A DNA stretch of 54,393 nt from an uncultured Bacteroidales bacterium. Its GTDB lineage: Bacteria; Bacteroidota; Bacteroidia; Bacteroidales; WCHB1-69. A program made the translations under genes and the position numbers. Shown piece by piece: positions 26,125-34,928 of the stretch; positions within the stretch are counted from its first letter, which is position 1, and each line of letters opens with the position of its first letter. The notes beneath the pieces were generated by a model that was not told the origin of the DNA, searched no databases, and was given only the letters and a program-made list of their open reading frames with translations. The stretch is taken from assembly GCA_905235135.1 (NCBI GenBank), contig CAJOKR010000016.1, positions 1 to 54,393 of the forward strand. The letters are read 5' to 3'.

Positions 26125-27642
26125 TTACAATTCTTTTCGGAGACGTGCGACCGGAATCCCCATCTGCTCGCGATACTTTGCCACGGTGCGGCGGGCGATG
26201 TTGTAGCCTTTTTCGTTCAACATGGCGCAGATCTTGTCATCGGAGAGCGGCTTTTTCTTGTCCTCCGCCTCCACCAGATCGCCGAGAATCTGCTTAATCT
26301 CCTTGGAGGAGACATCATCGTTGTTCACAGCCTCGGAAAAAAGGTGCTTGAGCGGAATGATGCCGAAGTCGGTCTGCACGTACTTGCTGTTCGACACGCG
26401 GGAAATGGTGGAGATGTCTGCCCCGACCTCCTGCGCTATCGTCTTGAGAATCATCGGCTTAAGGTCTTTGTTATCACCAGAGAGGAAATAGTCGCGCTGG
26501 TGCTGCATGATGGCATACATCGTGTTGTAGAGCAGCATCTCTCTCAGCGACAGTGTCTTGATGAACTGCTGCCCGTCGTCCACGTATTTTTTGATGAACC
26601 GCTCAGCTTCCGCGCTGCGACGCTCATACTCCTCCTTCGACAGGAAGCGGTACTCGTTGCTGAACGCCTTGTTAATCCGCACTTTAGGGACATACTGGTT
26701 GTTCAGCGACAGGGTAAGCTTGCCGTCGCTGTTGGTGATGGTAAAGTCGGGGATGATGGTCTCGGCGTTCTTCTGCATCGGGGTTTCCTGCGAGGCCGGA
26801 CGCGGATCGAGCTTCTGGACTACATCCAATGCGGCCTTCAGCTCGTCGTTGCTAATTCCCAACAGCGAAAGGATTTTGTCGTAGTGCCGTTTCGTGAGCA
26901 GATCAAAATACTCCACAATCAGCACTCTCGCGAGCTGGTGCGCGGGCGTAGGATCGGGGATGCGATCGAGCTGCAACAGCAAACACTCCTGCAAGTTGCG
27001 GGCACCGGTACCAGGCGGGTCGAGCTCCTGCACGAAATGCGTCAGCACATACTCCACCTCGGCAATGTTCGTTTGGATGTTCTCGGTATAGAGCAATTCG
27101 TTCACAATCGCCTGCAAATCAGCATGTAAATAGCCAGCATCGTCGAGTGTACCCATCAAGTACGTGGCGATCTGCGACTGACGCTCGGTCATGTCCATCT
27201 CATCCAACTGCGACTGCCACTGCTCGCGCATGGACTCGTAATAGACATCGGACTTCGGGTTGCGTCGATCCTCATCGGGCGCATTGACCTTGGCGATATA
27301 ATTCTCCAACTGCGCGTCGGAAAAGCCGTCGTCGTAGTCGTCGCTGTCTCGGTAGTAATCTTCCTTAAAGATTTCATCCTCAGGAAGTTGTTCATTCGAC
27401 AATTCCAACGGGTCACCGTTGACATCGTACTCTTCGCGGGAGACCTCCTCGTGGGTTTCGGGCTCAGCAGCTTCGTCGTCGTAAATCTCCAGGGCGGGAT
27501 TATCCTCCACGGCATTGCGAACCTCCTGCTCCAACGAAGCATACGGCAGTTCCACGAGATGCATCAGTTGAACCGTCAACGGCAGACCGACCTGCCGTTG
27601 AACGTTCTTCTGCTCTAAACCGATTTTATTCTGAAAAGACAT
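26125..27642 (-). CDS. rpoN: RNA polymerase sigma-54 factor
   Basis: 505 residues, normal for sigma-54. The N-terminal region I is Gln/Leu-rich (QLMHLVELPYASLEQEVRNAV). An acidic region II runs to about residue 120. The core-binding and DNA-binding regions follow, ending with the RpoN box (ARRTVAKYRE) near the C-terminus. Sigma-54 directs transcription from -24/-12 promoters and needs an ATP-dependent enhancer-binding activator; none is encoded in this window. It sits 8 bases after asnS and 12 bases before yitT, so it is probably co-transcribed with a housekeeping synthetase gene. Confidence 0.95.
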   Translation of the reverse strand: MSFQNKIGLEQKNVQRQVGLPLTVQLMHLVELPYASLEQEVRNAVEDNPALEIYDDEAAEPETHEEVSREEYDVNGDPLELSNEQLPEDEIFKEDYYRDSDDYDDGFSDAQLENYIAKVNAPDEDRRNPKSDVYYESMREQWQSQLDEMDMTERQSQIATYLMGTLDDAGYLHADLQAIVNELLYTENIQTNIAEVEYVLTHFVQELDPPGTGARNLQECLLLQLDRIPDPTPAHQLARVLIVEYFDLLTKRHYDKILSLLGISNDELKAALDVVQKLDPRPASQETPMQKNAETIIPDFTITNSDGKLTLSLNNQYVPKVRINKAFSNEYRFLSKEEYERRSAEAERFIKKYVDDGQQFIKTLSLREMLLYNTMYAIMQHQRDYFLSGDNKDLKPMILKTIAQEVGADISTISRVSNSKYVQTDFGIIPLKHLFSEAVNNDDVSSKEIKQILGDLVEAEDKKKPLSDDKICAMLNEKGYNIARRTVAKYREQMGIPVARLRKEL

Positions 27643-27650
27643 TTAACCGA

Positions 27651-29048
27651 TTAAAATTCAGCGTTTTGTGGAGTACGCGGGAACGGGATTACGTCGCGGA
27701 TGTTGGTCATACCGGTGACGAACAGCAGCAGCCGTTCGAATCCGAGACCAAAGCCGGAGTGCGGGGCAGAACCAAACTTGCGCGTGTCGAAATACCACCA
27801 GTATTGCTCCTCGGTCATGCCTAACTCGTGGACACGGTTGAGCAGCTTCTGATAATCGGCCTCACGCTCGGAACCACCGATGATTTCGCCGATGGTCGGG
27901 AAGAGCACGTCCATGGCACGAACCGTCTTGCCGTCGTCGTTCTGCTTCATGTAGAAGGCCTTGATTTCCTTCGGGTAGTCCGTCAGGATGACTGGCTTCT
28001 TGAAGTGGTTCTCCACGAGGTAACGCTCGTGTTCGGACTGCAGGTCGATGCCCCATTTCACGGGATATTCGAACTTTTTCTTGGCCTGCAGCAGGATGTC
28101 AATGGCCTCGGTGTAGCCCAAGCGCACGAAATCGACCTTCGTGACGGATTCGAGACGTGCGATGAGCTCCTTGTCGAACATATCGTTAAGGAACTTGAGG
28201 TCATCCATGTTGTTGTCGAGAGCGTACTGCACGAGGTTTTTGATGAAATCCTCAGCGAGGTCCATGTTATCCTTGATGTCGTAGAAGGCCATTTCGGGCT
28301 CAATCATCCAGAACTCTGCCAAATGGCGCGGGGTGTTGCTGTTCTCGGCACGGAACGTGGGTCCGAAGGTGTAGATGTTGCCCAAAGCCATGGCACCTAA
28401 CTCACCTTCAAGCTGCCCGGAAACCGTCAGGTTGGTATGCTTGCCAAAGAAATCTTGCTTGTAGTCGATCTGACCATCCTCAGTGCGCGGGATGTTGTTT
28501 AGGTCGAAGGTGGTGACGTTGAACATCTCGCCGGCACCCTCCGCATCGGAAGCGGTGATCAGCGGGGTGTGGAGGTAGAAGAAACCTCTGTCGTTGAAGT
28601 ATTTGTGGATGGCGAAAGCCATGGCGTGGCGCAGACGCAGCACGCAGCCGAAATAGTTGGTACGCGGACGCAGATGGGCGATCTCGCGCAGGAACTCCAT
28701 CGAGTGACCCTTCTTCTGCAAGGGATATTGTTCGGGGTCGGCAGAGCCATACACTTCGATGGTATCGGCCTGAACCTCAACATTTTGGCCCTTACCTTGG
28801 GATTCCACCAAAGTGCCGATCACGTGGATGCACGAACCGGTGGTGATCTGTTTCAGGAGCGCCTCGTCAAATTTGGCGGTATCTGCCACCACCTGCAAGT
28901 TGGTGACGATGGAGCCGTCGTTGAGGGCGATGAACTGCACGAAGTTGTTACCGCGGCGGGAGCGAACCCAACCTTTCACGTCCACGGGGTTGCCTATGCC
29001 GACGACCTCGGGGGTTTTGATGATATCTTTCAGTCTTAATTTATTCAT
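27651..29048 (-). CDS. asnS: Asparaginyl-tRNA synthetase
   Basis: 465 residues from the ATG at 29046-29048 ([10 protein letters not shown]). Upstream in-frame codons exist but code for a Lys-rich stretch absent from the family. An OB-fold anticodon-binding domain comes first ([25 protein letters not shown]), then the class II catalytic core with motif 2 ([22 protein letters not shown]) and motif 3 ([15 protein letters not shown]). The ending [14 protein letters not shown] is typical of AsnRS rather than AspRS. The enzyme charges tRNA-Asn directly. It is first in an asnS-rpoN-yitT unit. Confidence 0.96.
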   Translation of the reverse strand: MNKLRLKDIIKTPEVVGIGNPVDVKGWVRSRRGNNFVQFIALNDGSIVTNLQVVADTAKFDEALLKQITTGSCIHVIGTLVESQGKGQNVEVQADTIEVYGSADPEQYPLQKKGHSMEFLREIAHLRPRTNYFGCVLRLRHAMAFAIHKYFNDRGFFYLHTPLITASDAEGAGEMFNVTTFDLNNIPRTEDGQIDYKQDFFGKHTNLTVSGQLEGELGAMALGNIYTFGPTFRAENSNTPRHLAEFWMIEPEMAFYDIKDNMDLAEDFIKNLVQYALDNNMDDLKFLNDMFDKELIARLESVTKVDFVRLGYTEAIDILLQAKKKFEYPVKWGIDLQSEHERYLVENHFKKPVILTDYPKEIKAFYMKQNDDGKTVRAMDVLFPTIGEIIGGSEREADYQKLLNRVHELGMTEEQYWWYFDTRKFGSAPHSGFGLGFERLLLFVTGMTNIRDVIPFPRTPQNAEF

Positions 29049-29143
29049 GTTTTTTTGTTTTTTATGACTACCCCGGCCTTCAGCCACCCCTTCTAAAAAA
29101 AGGGAATGGTCCTTCGACCGAAACAGATTCGTTTAACTGCTAA

Positions 29144-30001
29144 CTACAAATAGGATTGCAGTGCCTTGCACTTCGCGTTGTGGCGGAGGCGGCGGATGGC
29201 TTTCTCCTTGATTTGACGGACACGCTCGCGGGAAAGGTCGAACTGCTCACCGATCTCATCGAGGGTGAGCGGATGCTTGCTGCCGAGACCGTAGAAGAGC
29301 TTCAGAATCTCCGCCTCGCGCTCGGGCAGCGTGTCGATGACCGTGCCGAGTTCCTGCTGCAAAGACTCGTAAATCAGCTCCCTGTCGGGCGGGGCGATGT
29401 TCTCGTTGCGCATCACGTCGTACATATTGGTGTCGTCGTCGGAAGTGAGACTGGCATCCATGGAGAGGTGCCGCGCGGAGTTCTTCATCGAATCCTTGAC
29501 CTCGTCCTCGGTCATGCCCATGCGCTCGGCAATCTCAGAGATTTTGGGCTCGCGCTGAAGCTCCTGCTCCAGAATACCCATCGTCTTGTAGATCTTGTTG
29601 ATGACGCCGACCTTGTTCATGGGCAAACGCACGATGCGTGACTGCTCGGCGATGGCCTGCAAGATGGCCTGACGAATCCACCACACGGCGAACGAGATAA
29701 ACTTGAAACCCTTGGTCTCATCGAAACGGTGCGCCGCCTTGATGAGGCCGAGGTTGCCTTCGTTAATCAAATCGGAAAGCGTAATACCCTGATTCTGATA
29801 CTGTTTCGCCACGGAGACGCGGAGGTTGGCGTTCGTCAGCTTCTCCAATGCATCCTCGTCACCGTTCTTGATACGGCGCGCCAACTCCGCCTCCTCGTCG
29901 GCGGTCAGCAAGGGTACCTTTCCTATATCGTGCAGGTATTTGTCCAACGACGGCGTCTCGCTACGGTTGGTAACCTGTTTTGTAATTCTTAATTGTCTCA
30001 T
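29144..30001 (-). CDS. rpoD: Primary sigma-70 factor of the Bacteroidetes type
   Basis: 285 residues, starting MRQLRITKQVTNRSETPSLD. Region 1.2 (LDKYLHDIGKVPLLTADEEA), region 2 with the core-binding and -10-recognition helices (FKFISFAVWWIRQAILQAI), region 3 and region 4 helix-turn-helix (LTLDEIGEQFDLSRERVRQI) are all present. Region 1.1 is missing, as is usual for this phylum, whose primary sigma reads the TAnnTTTG boxes found throughout this window. The spacer behind it (30002-30107) is a TTGCC-type repeat, and 95 bases separate it from asnS. Confidence 0.95.
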   Translation of the reverse strand: MRQLRITKQVTNRSETPSLDKYLHDIGKVPLLTADEEAELARRIKNGDEDALEKLTNANLRVSVAKQYQNQGITLSDLINEGNLGLIKAAHRFDETKGFKFISFAVWWIRQAILQAIAEQSRIVRLPMNKVGVINKIYKTMGILEQELQREPKISEIAERMGMTEDEVKDSMKNSARHLSMDASLTSDDDTNMYDVMRNENIAPPDRELIYESLQQELGTVIDTLPEREAEILKLFYGLGSKHPLTLDEIGEQFDLSRERVRQIKEKAIRRLRHNAKCKALQSYL

Positions 30002-30031
30002 TTTCAGTAAATAAAGAACCTGTATTTTTTA

Positions 30032-30104
30032 CTATTAGCTATTGGCTATTGGCTTTTGCCTTTTGCCTATTGCCTTTTGCCTGTTGCCTGTTGCCTATTT
30101 GCCT
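30032..30104. repeat. TTTTGCC/TATTGCC tandem repeat spacer
   Basis: About ten degenerate 6-7-base units (TATTGGC, TTTTGCC, TATTGCC, TGTTGCC) fill the spacer between rpoD and the DUF3078 gene. Same family as 31192-31250. Confidence 0.85.
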
Positions 30105-30107
30105 AAA

Positions 30108-31160
30108 TTAGAAGCTATAACCGATGCCTAAACCAATCACTTCCTTGAACTGCACACGGGCACGCGGGCCTTCGCTGTATTTGCCCCATGCCGGACCGTC
30201 GATCATCACCTTGTCGTAATACTTCAAGGAGGTCATCAGACTGACACTGAACACCTTGAGGAAATTATACGTGACGGCGAGATCCCAATCCACGTCGAAG
30301 TTGCCGAACTTCTGCCCGTTCTCCTTGTCATGGATTCTGGCCGTATAAGGCGTGAACAGGGTGATGGTGGAGATGATCTTGAGGTTCTTCACCAGCGTGT
30401 AGTTGATGCCGCCGTTGATGCGGAGACCCATGTTGAGGCCCACCGCCTTGTAGGTGCCGTCGTCGCGCACGGGAAGGCCGTAGTTCGGGCGGAGCGTGCT
30501 GTCCAGACAGGTCGTCATACGGCCTGCGACAGGATAGACACCGATGGTGAAGATGTCGTTCGGGCGATACTCGACACCGAGTGCCAGGTCCGTATAAGAC
30601 GGGGAGAGCCACTTGGAAATCAACGAGCGGTCAACCCTGTTGCCATCCGCATCCACCACAAAAGTCGTGTCCGCATTCCAAATGCCGTCATCCACTTTCT
30701 TGTAGTCCCAGCCGGGGGCGTACTGCGAGCGGAAACTGCCCAGCAAGGTGAGATACCACTGTGGGTGCATCTGGTAACCCACTTTGGTCGTCAGGTTGAT
30801 CTTGTCGTTGGCTTTTCTCCAACGGAAACCCTGCTTGTAGTCGCTGGAGTACATCTCGCCCAGCTCGGTGTCCAAATTGGTGTCCCACGTCCATTTGTTC
30901 TTCTTGTAGGACAACGTCAGGTTGGCGAAAACGAAGCCCGTCACGTTGTTGTTACCGCCGGCAACCCAGTTGAAAAGCGCGGTTTGGGCGGCGTTCAGAC
31001 CGGTCACGCCCGTGAATTTCCAGTGCTTCGCGCTGTCAATTTCGGCCGATTTCACCTTGGTTTTCAAAGCCTCGTCAGCGGCGGTCTTCTCATCCACTTG
31101 TGCGTTCACAGCCATCACAGCCATCACGCACAAACTCAAAAGTAAAAATCCTTTCTTCAT
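30108..31160 (-). CDS. DUF3078 family outer-membrane beta-barrel-like protein
   Basis: 350 residues. Signal peptide MKKGFLLLSLCVMAVMAVNAQ. The mature part fits DUF3078: HWKFTGVTGLNAAQTALFNW, then WVAGGNNNVTGFVFANLTLS. Alternating aromatic beta strands follow (KWTWDTNLDTELGEMY, YLTLLGSFRSQYAPGWDY, FDVDWDLAVTYNF), ending in a strand with a C-terminal Phe (GLGIGYSF), as in outer-membrane barrels. The family is confined largely to Bacteroidetes and its substrate is unknown. It is bounded on both sides by TTGCC repeat spacers, so it may be transcribed alone. Confidence 0.88.
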   Translation of the reverse strand: MKKGFLLLSLCVMAVMAVNAQVDEKTAADEALKTKVKSAEIDSAKHWKFTGVTGLNAAQTALFNWVAGGNNNVTGFVFANLTLSYKKNKWTWDTNLDTELGEMYSSDYKQGFRWRKANDKINLTTKVGYQMHPQWYLTLLGSFRSQYAPGWDYKKVDDGIWNADTTFVVDADGNRVDRSLISKWLSPSYTDLALGVEYRPNDIFTIGVYPVAGRMTTCLDSTLRPNYGLPVRDDGTYKAVGLNMGLRINGGINYTLVKNLKIISTITLFTPYTARIHDKENGQKFGNFDVDWDLAVTYNFLKVFSVSLMTSLKYYDKVMIDGPAWGKYSEGPRARVQFKEVIGLGIGYSF

Positions 31161-31191
31161 AAATCTGTATTTTAATTTAACTTATTAATTT

Positions 31192-31250
31192 CTATTGCCT
31201 TTTGCCTTTTGCCTTTTGCCTTTTGCCTTCTGCCTCTTGCCTTCTGCCTT
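31192..31250. repeat. TTTTGCC tandem repeat spacer
   Basis: About eight units of TTTTGCC/TTCTGCC/TCTTGCC, the four TTTTGCC copies being identical. It lies between the DUF3078 start and the arginase-fold gene stop (31252). Confidence 0.9.
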
Positions 31251-31251
31251 T

Positions 31252-32427
31252 CTACGGATTGACCTTGTGGTAGGTTCGCCACCAACGGTCCGAGATCTTG
31301 TCCTCGCAGGCGAGGTCGTAGTCGCGTTTGGAACAGGGCAGGTAATAGTGCTGCACGTGTTCCTTATCTTTCTGATACATCGGCACCAACACCCACCAAC
31401 GGTCGGACTTGCGGCTGTGGTAGAAAACCAGCTCGTCCAAGGCCCCGGTGACGGAGATGTTGAACTGGCGGTAGTCCTCCTTGTTCTTGAACTGCCCGTC
31501 GTTCTGGCGGAAGATGAAGCCTTCCACAAAATACCAGAGGATATGGCCGATGAGTTGGGAGGTCTGGTTGTTGAAGTCGAGCGTCGGATCGTATTCGTAG
31601 ATGCCAAAGGAAGAGAGCTTGTCGCTGAGTCCCACGTACTTGGAAATCTGGCAGATTTCCTCGCCGTAGAATCCGTTGGAGGAGCTATGCGGGCAGCCGG
31701 GGGCATCGGGACGGCGCACGGCGGAAATGTCGAGCGACACCATGTCGGCGTTGCGGACCACCGGTTCCACCTCCTCCAAATTGCGGCGCATGAAGCCCAC
31801 GCGGTAGGTCTCGAAGAAGAGTTCCTCCATCATACCCAAGGATTCGGGGCTGTTCATGTAGCTCTGGTAGCCGATGTTGGCGTAATTCAGCAGGAAGTTG
31901 GGCTGTTGGAGCACCATTTTGTTGACGTAGGCGTCCGAGCGAATCGGCTTGTTCTCGTTCCCGAGGTCGAAACAGGAGTCGATGGCAACCACGTTGGCCA
32001 CGCGCTCTATCAGCTCGTAGGCACGATAATTGGCGTATGCGAGGTCGTTGCTGCCACCCAAAATTATCGGAACAACCTTATTCTCAATCAGATACGCTAA
32101 CGCCTCGGAAACGGCGGAGTAGGTATCCTCCACGGTGTTTCCTACGCGCAGGTTGCCCAAGTCGAGGATGCGGACTTTGCGACGCCAGGGGTATAGCTGG
32201 TAGAACTGCCGGCGGATTTCATCGGGTGCGAGCGAGCACGAGGGGTTGCGGTAGGCGTTGCGCGACTCCGGCACCCCCACGATGGCGATGTCCGCCTCGC
32301 TGATGTCCAACGACGACGCAGGGTCGTAAAACATCACCGTGTGCAGCAGGCGATCGCTAAGCTCCTCAGCATCTGGCAGATGGAGTGAATCCACCGATAC
32401 CGGTTCGAAATACAATGACAGATCCAT
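31252..32427 (-). CDS. Arginase/formimidoylglutamase-fold protein with degenerate metal site
   Basis: 391 residues, ureohydrolase fold: IAIVGVPESRNAYRNP, APDEIRRQFYQLYPW, VVPIILGGSNDLAYANY, VVAIDSCFDLGNE, DMVSLDISAVRRPDAPGC. Active ureohydrolases bind two Mn ions through GG-D-H, D-A-H-x-D and S-x-D-x-D-x-x-x-P motifs. Here these read GGSND (124-128), D150-S-C152-F-D154 and S-L-D233-I-S235, so several expected ligands are replaced. A further 80-residue C-terminal extension (FYHSRKSDRWWVLVPM) is unlike arginases. The fold is clear; hydrolase activity is doubtful. It starts five bases before the topA stop and may follow topA in the same transcript. Confidence 0.8.
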   Translation of the reverse strand: MDLSLYFEPVSVDSLHLPDAEELSDRLLHTVMFYDPASSLDISEADIAIVGVPESRNAYRNPSCSLAPDEIRRQFYQLYPWRRKVRILDLGNLRVGNTVEDTYSAVSEALAYLIENKVVPIILGGSNDLAYANYRAYELIERVANVVAIDSCFDLGNENKPIRSDAYVNKMVLQQPNFLLNYANIGYQSYMNSPESLGMMEELFFETYRVGFMRRNLEEVEPVVRNADMVSLDISAVRRPDAPGCPHSSSNGFYGEEICQISKYVGLSDKLSSFGIYEYDPTLDFNNQTSQLIGHILWYFVEGFIFRQNDGQFKNKEDYRQFNISVTGALDELVFYHSRKSDRWWVLVPMYQKDKEHVQHYYLPCSKRDYDLACEDKISDRWWRTYHKVNP

Positions 32428-32432
32428 AGTCC

Positions 32433-34928
32433 CTATTTTCTTTTTCTCGTCACAGTGCGTTTTTTGGCGGTCGGAGCCGTCTCCTGCATAATCTTCACGC
32501 AGTCTTGATAGGTCAGCTTGTTGGCCGGTATCTCCTTGGGAATCTTAAAGTTATCCGTTCCATTGGTGATATACGGACCGTAACGGCCGTTCATCACCTT
32601 CAGGTTGGCGTCTTCTTCAAAAGAGAGCAGCACGTTGCGGGTTTCCTTATTCTTGATAAAGTCGATGGCCTGCTCCTCGGTCAACGCATTGATATCCGTT
32701 CCCTTGTCGAGGGTGATGTTCTTGCCATCATATTTAATATATGGACCGTAGCGGCCGGCGGCGGCGAGAATCTCCTTGCCGTCGAGGTAGCCCACCACAT
32801 GCGGGGCACGGTCGGCGGTCTTCTTCATCTTACTCTCTATCAGCTCAATACAACGTTCAAGCGAGATAGTATAGGGATCTTCGGTTTTGGGAATGGACTC
32901 GAAGGTGCCGTCATAGCGCACGTACGGGCCGAAGCGACCCACGCCCACGGAAACCTCCTTGCCGTTCCACTCACCCACGGTGCGGGGCAGGCGGAAAAGG
33001 TCGAGAGCCTCCTCTATGGTGATGGTGTCGATGAACTGGTCGGCCTGCAGACGAGCGTAACGCGGTTTCTCGTCGGCGTAGGATTCCCCGATTTGCACCA
33101 TCGGGCCATACTTGCCCAACTTGGCGAAGACCTTCTCGTTGGTTTTGGGGTCGTAGCCCAACAGCCGCTCGCCGCTGGCCTTGGTCGAATAGTTGATGGC
33201 CGTATCGACCTGCTGGTGGAAATCGCCGTAGAAACGGTGCATCATCTCCTGCCAGTTGGCTTTGCCTTCAGCGATGTCGTCGAACTCCTTCTCCACATCG
33301 GCGGTGAAGCTGTAGTCCATGATGTCCTTGAAGTTCTCCTGCAGGTAGTCGTTGACCACGATGCCTACGTCGGTGGGGATAAGCTTGTCCTTCTCGTAAC
33401 CGTATTTCTCCTTTTTAACCTCCTCCTTGATGCCATCGGGGGTGAGGGTGAGGCAGACGTACTGCCGCTCCTTGCCCTGGCGGGTGGCCTTACGCACGTA
33501 CTCACGCTTCTGGATGGTGGAGATGGTGGGAGCGTAGGTGGAAGGACGGCCGATACCGAGCTCTTCGAGCTTCTTCACGAGGCTTGCCTCCGTGTAACGC
33601 ACCGGCGGCTGGGCGTAACGCTGCGTGGCTGAAATCTGACGGGCATTCAGTGCCTCGTTCAGTTCCATAGCCGGCAGCATACCCTTAACTTCTTCATTAT
33701 CATCGTCTTTGGATTCCGTATAGACCTTCAGGAAGCCGGGGAAGAGAATCACCTCGCCGGTGGCCACGAACTTCTCGCTGCGGCCCTCCACGGGGATGGA
33801 AATGGTGGTCTTCTCGGTCTTCGCGTCGCTCATCTGGGAAGCGATGGTGCGCTTCCAAATCAGCTCATAGAGGTTCTTTGCGAAGGTGTCGCCGGGGATG
33901 GTCTCCCGTGCAATGTTGGTCGGACGGATAGCCTCGTGAGCCTCCTGCGCACCCTTCGACTTGGTGACGTACTTGCGGGTCTTGGCGTACTCCTCACCGT
34001 ATTTCTCGGCGATGACATTGTGCGCAACGCCGAGGGCCATGTTCGACAGGTTCACGGAGTCGGTACGCATGTACGTGATGTAACCGGCTTCGTAGAGCTG
34101 CTGGGCGACCACCATTGTCCGCGTGACGGAGAGTCCGAGCTTGCGGGCGGCCTCCTGTTGCAGCGTGGAGGTGGTGAACGGCGGCGCGGGAGTCTTCTTG
34201 CCAGGGGATTTCTCGATGGCCGAGATGCTGAAGTTGGCGTTCCGGCAGTGGTTGAGGAACTCGGTGGCGTCTTCCTTGGTGGTGAAGCGTTTGTTGAGCT
34301 CCGCGCTCAGCTCGATTTTCGCGTCGCGCAGGGGCGAGAAGAGGCCGTCGATGCGGAACGACGAGGTGCTGTTGAACCTTTCGATCTCGTGCTCGCGCTC
34401 CACGATGAGTTTCACGGCCACCGACTGCACGCGGCCCGCCGACAACGACGGACGCACTTTGCGCCAAAGCACGGGCGACAGCTCGAAGCCCACCAGCCGG
34501 TCGAGGACGCGGCGAGCCTGCTGCGCGTTCACCAAATCGACGTTCAAATCCCGAGGATTGGCCAAAGCTTCTTCAATAGCAGATTTTGTAATTTCGTGAA
34601 ACACAATACGTTTCACCTTATCAGGATTCATACCGGTCACCTCCATGAGGTGCCAGGAAATCGCTTCACCCTCGCGGTCATCATCGGTTGCGAGCCAGAT
34701 GGTGTCTGCCTCGGCCGCCTTTTTCTTGATGTCGCTGATGAGTGCCTTCTTGTCGTCCAGAACCTCATACTGGGGCTCGAAATCGTGGGCAATATCGATG
34801 CCCATGCCCTTGGCGGGGAGGTCGCGCACGTGACCCTTACTGGAGATCACGTTGTAGTCCTTGCCGATGAACTTCTGGATGGTTTTCGCCTTCGCCGGAG
34901 ACTCGACGATGATTAAGTTTTTGCTCAT
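32433..34928 (-). CDS. topA: DNA topoisomerase I
   Basis: 831 residues. The TOPRIM domain begins LIIVESPAKAKTIQKF, with the acidic triad in DDDREGEAI. The catalytic tyrosine is Tyr286 in YITYMRTDS. The type IA core is complete. Instead of Cys4 zinc fingers, the C-terminus has four glycine/aromatic repeats (LGKYGPMVQIG, VGRFGPYVRYDG, AGRYGPYIKYDG, NGRYGPYITNG) and a basic tail (KKRTVTRKRK), as in many Bacteroidetes and Actinobacteria. It relaxes negative supercoils. The start codon overlaps the ribF stop as ATGA (34925-34928), so translation is coupled. Confidence 0.96.
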   Translation of the reverse strand: MSKNLIIVESPAKAKTIQKFIGKDYNVISSKGHVRDLPAKGMGIDIAHDFEPQYEVLDDKKALISDIKKKAAEADTIWLATDDDREGEAISWHLMEVTGMNPDKVKRIVFHEITKSAIEEALANPRDLNVDLVNAQQARRVLDRLVGFELSPVLWRKVRPSLSAGRVQSVAVKLIVEREHEIERFNSTSSFRIDGLFSPLRDAKIELSAELNKRFTTKEDATEFLNHCRNANFSISAIEKSPGKKTPAPPFTTSTLQQEAARKLGLSVTRTMVVAQQLYEAGYITYMRTDSVNLSNMALGVAHNVIAEKYGEEYAKTRKYVTKSKGAQEAHEAIRPTNIARETIPGDTFAKNLYELIWKRTIASQMSDAKTEKTTISIPVEGRSEKFVATGEVILFPGFLKVYTESKDDDNEEVKGMLPAMELNEALNARQISATQRYAQPPVRYTEASLVKKLEELGIGRPSTYAPTISTIQKREYVRKATRQGKERQYVCLTLTPDGIKEEVKKEKYGYEKDKLIPTDVGIVVNDYLQENFKDIMDYSFTADVEKEFDDIAEGKANWQEMMHRFYGDFHQQVDTAINYSTKASGERLLGYDPKTNEKVFAKLGKYGPMVQIGESYADEKPRYARLQADQFIDTITIEEALDLFRLPRTVGEWNGKEVSVGVGRFGPYVRYDGTFESIPKTEDPYTISLERCIELIESKMKKTADRAPHVVGYLDGKEILAAAGRYGPYIKYDGKNITLDKGTDINALTEEQAIDFIKNKETRNVLLSFEEDANLKVMNGRYGPYITNGTDNFKIPKEIPANKLTYQDCVKIMQETAPTAKKRTVTRKRK

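Noticed and set aside
25189-27129. A 646-codon open frame opposite yitT and rpoN
   Set aside because: Both genes on the other strand have unmistakable families and motifs; the opposite frame has no recognisable domain and a composition typical of antisense frames.
31252-32427. Calling the gene arginase, agmatinase or formimidoylglutamase
   Set aside because: Several metal ligands required for those reactions are replaced, so only the fold is claimed.
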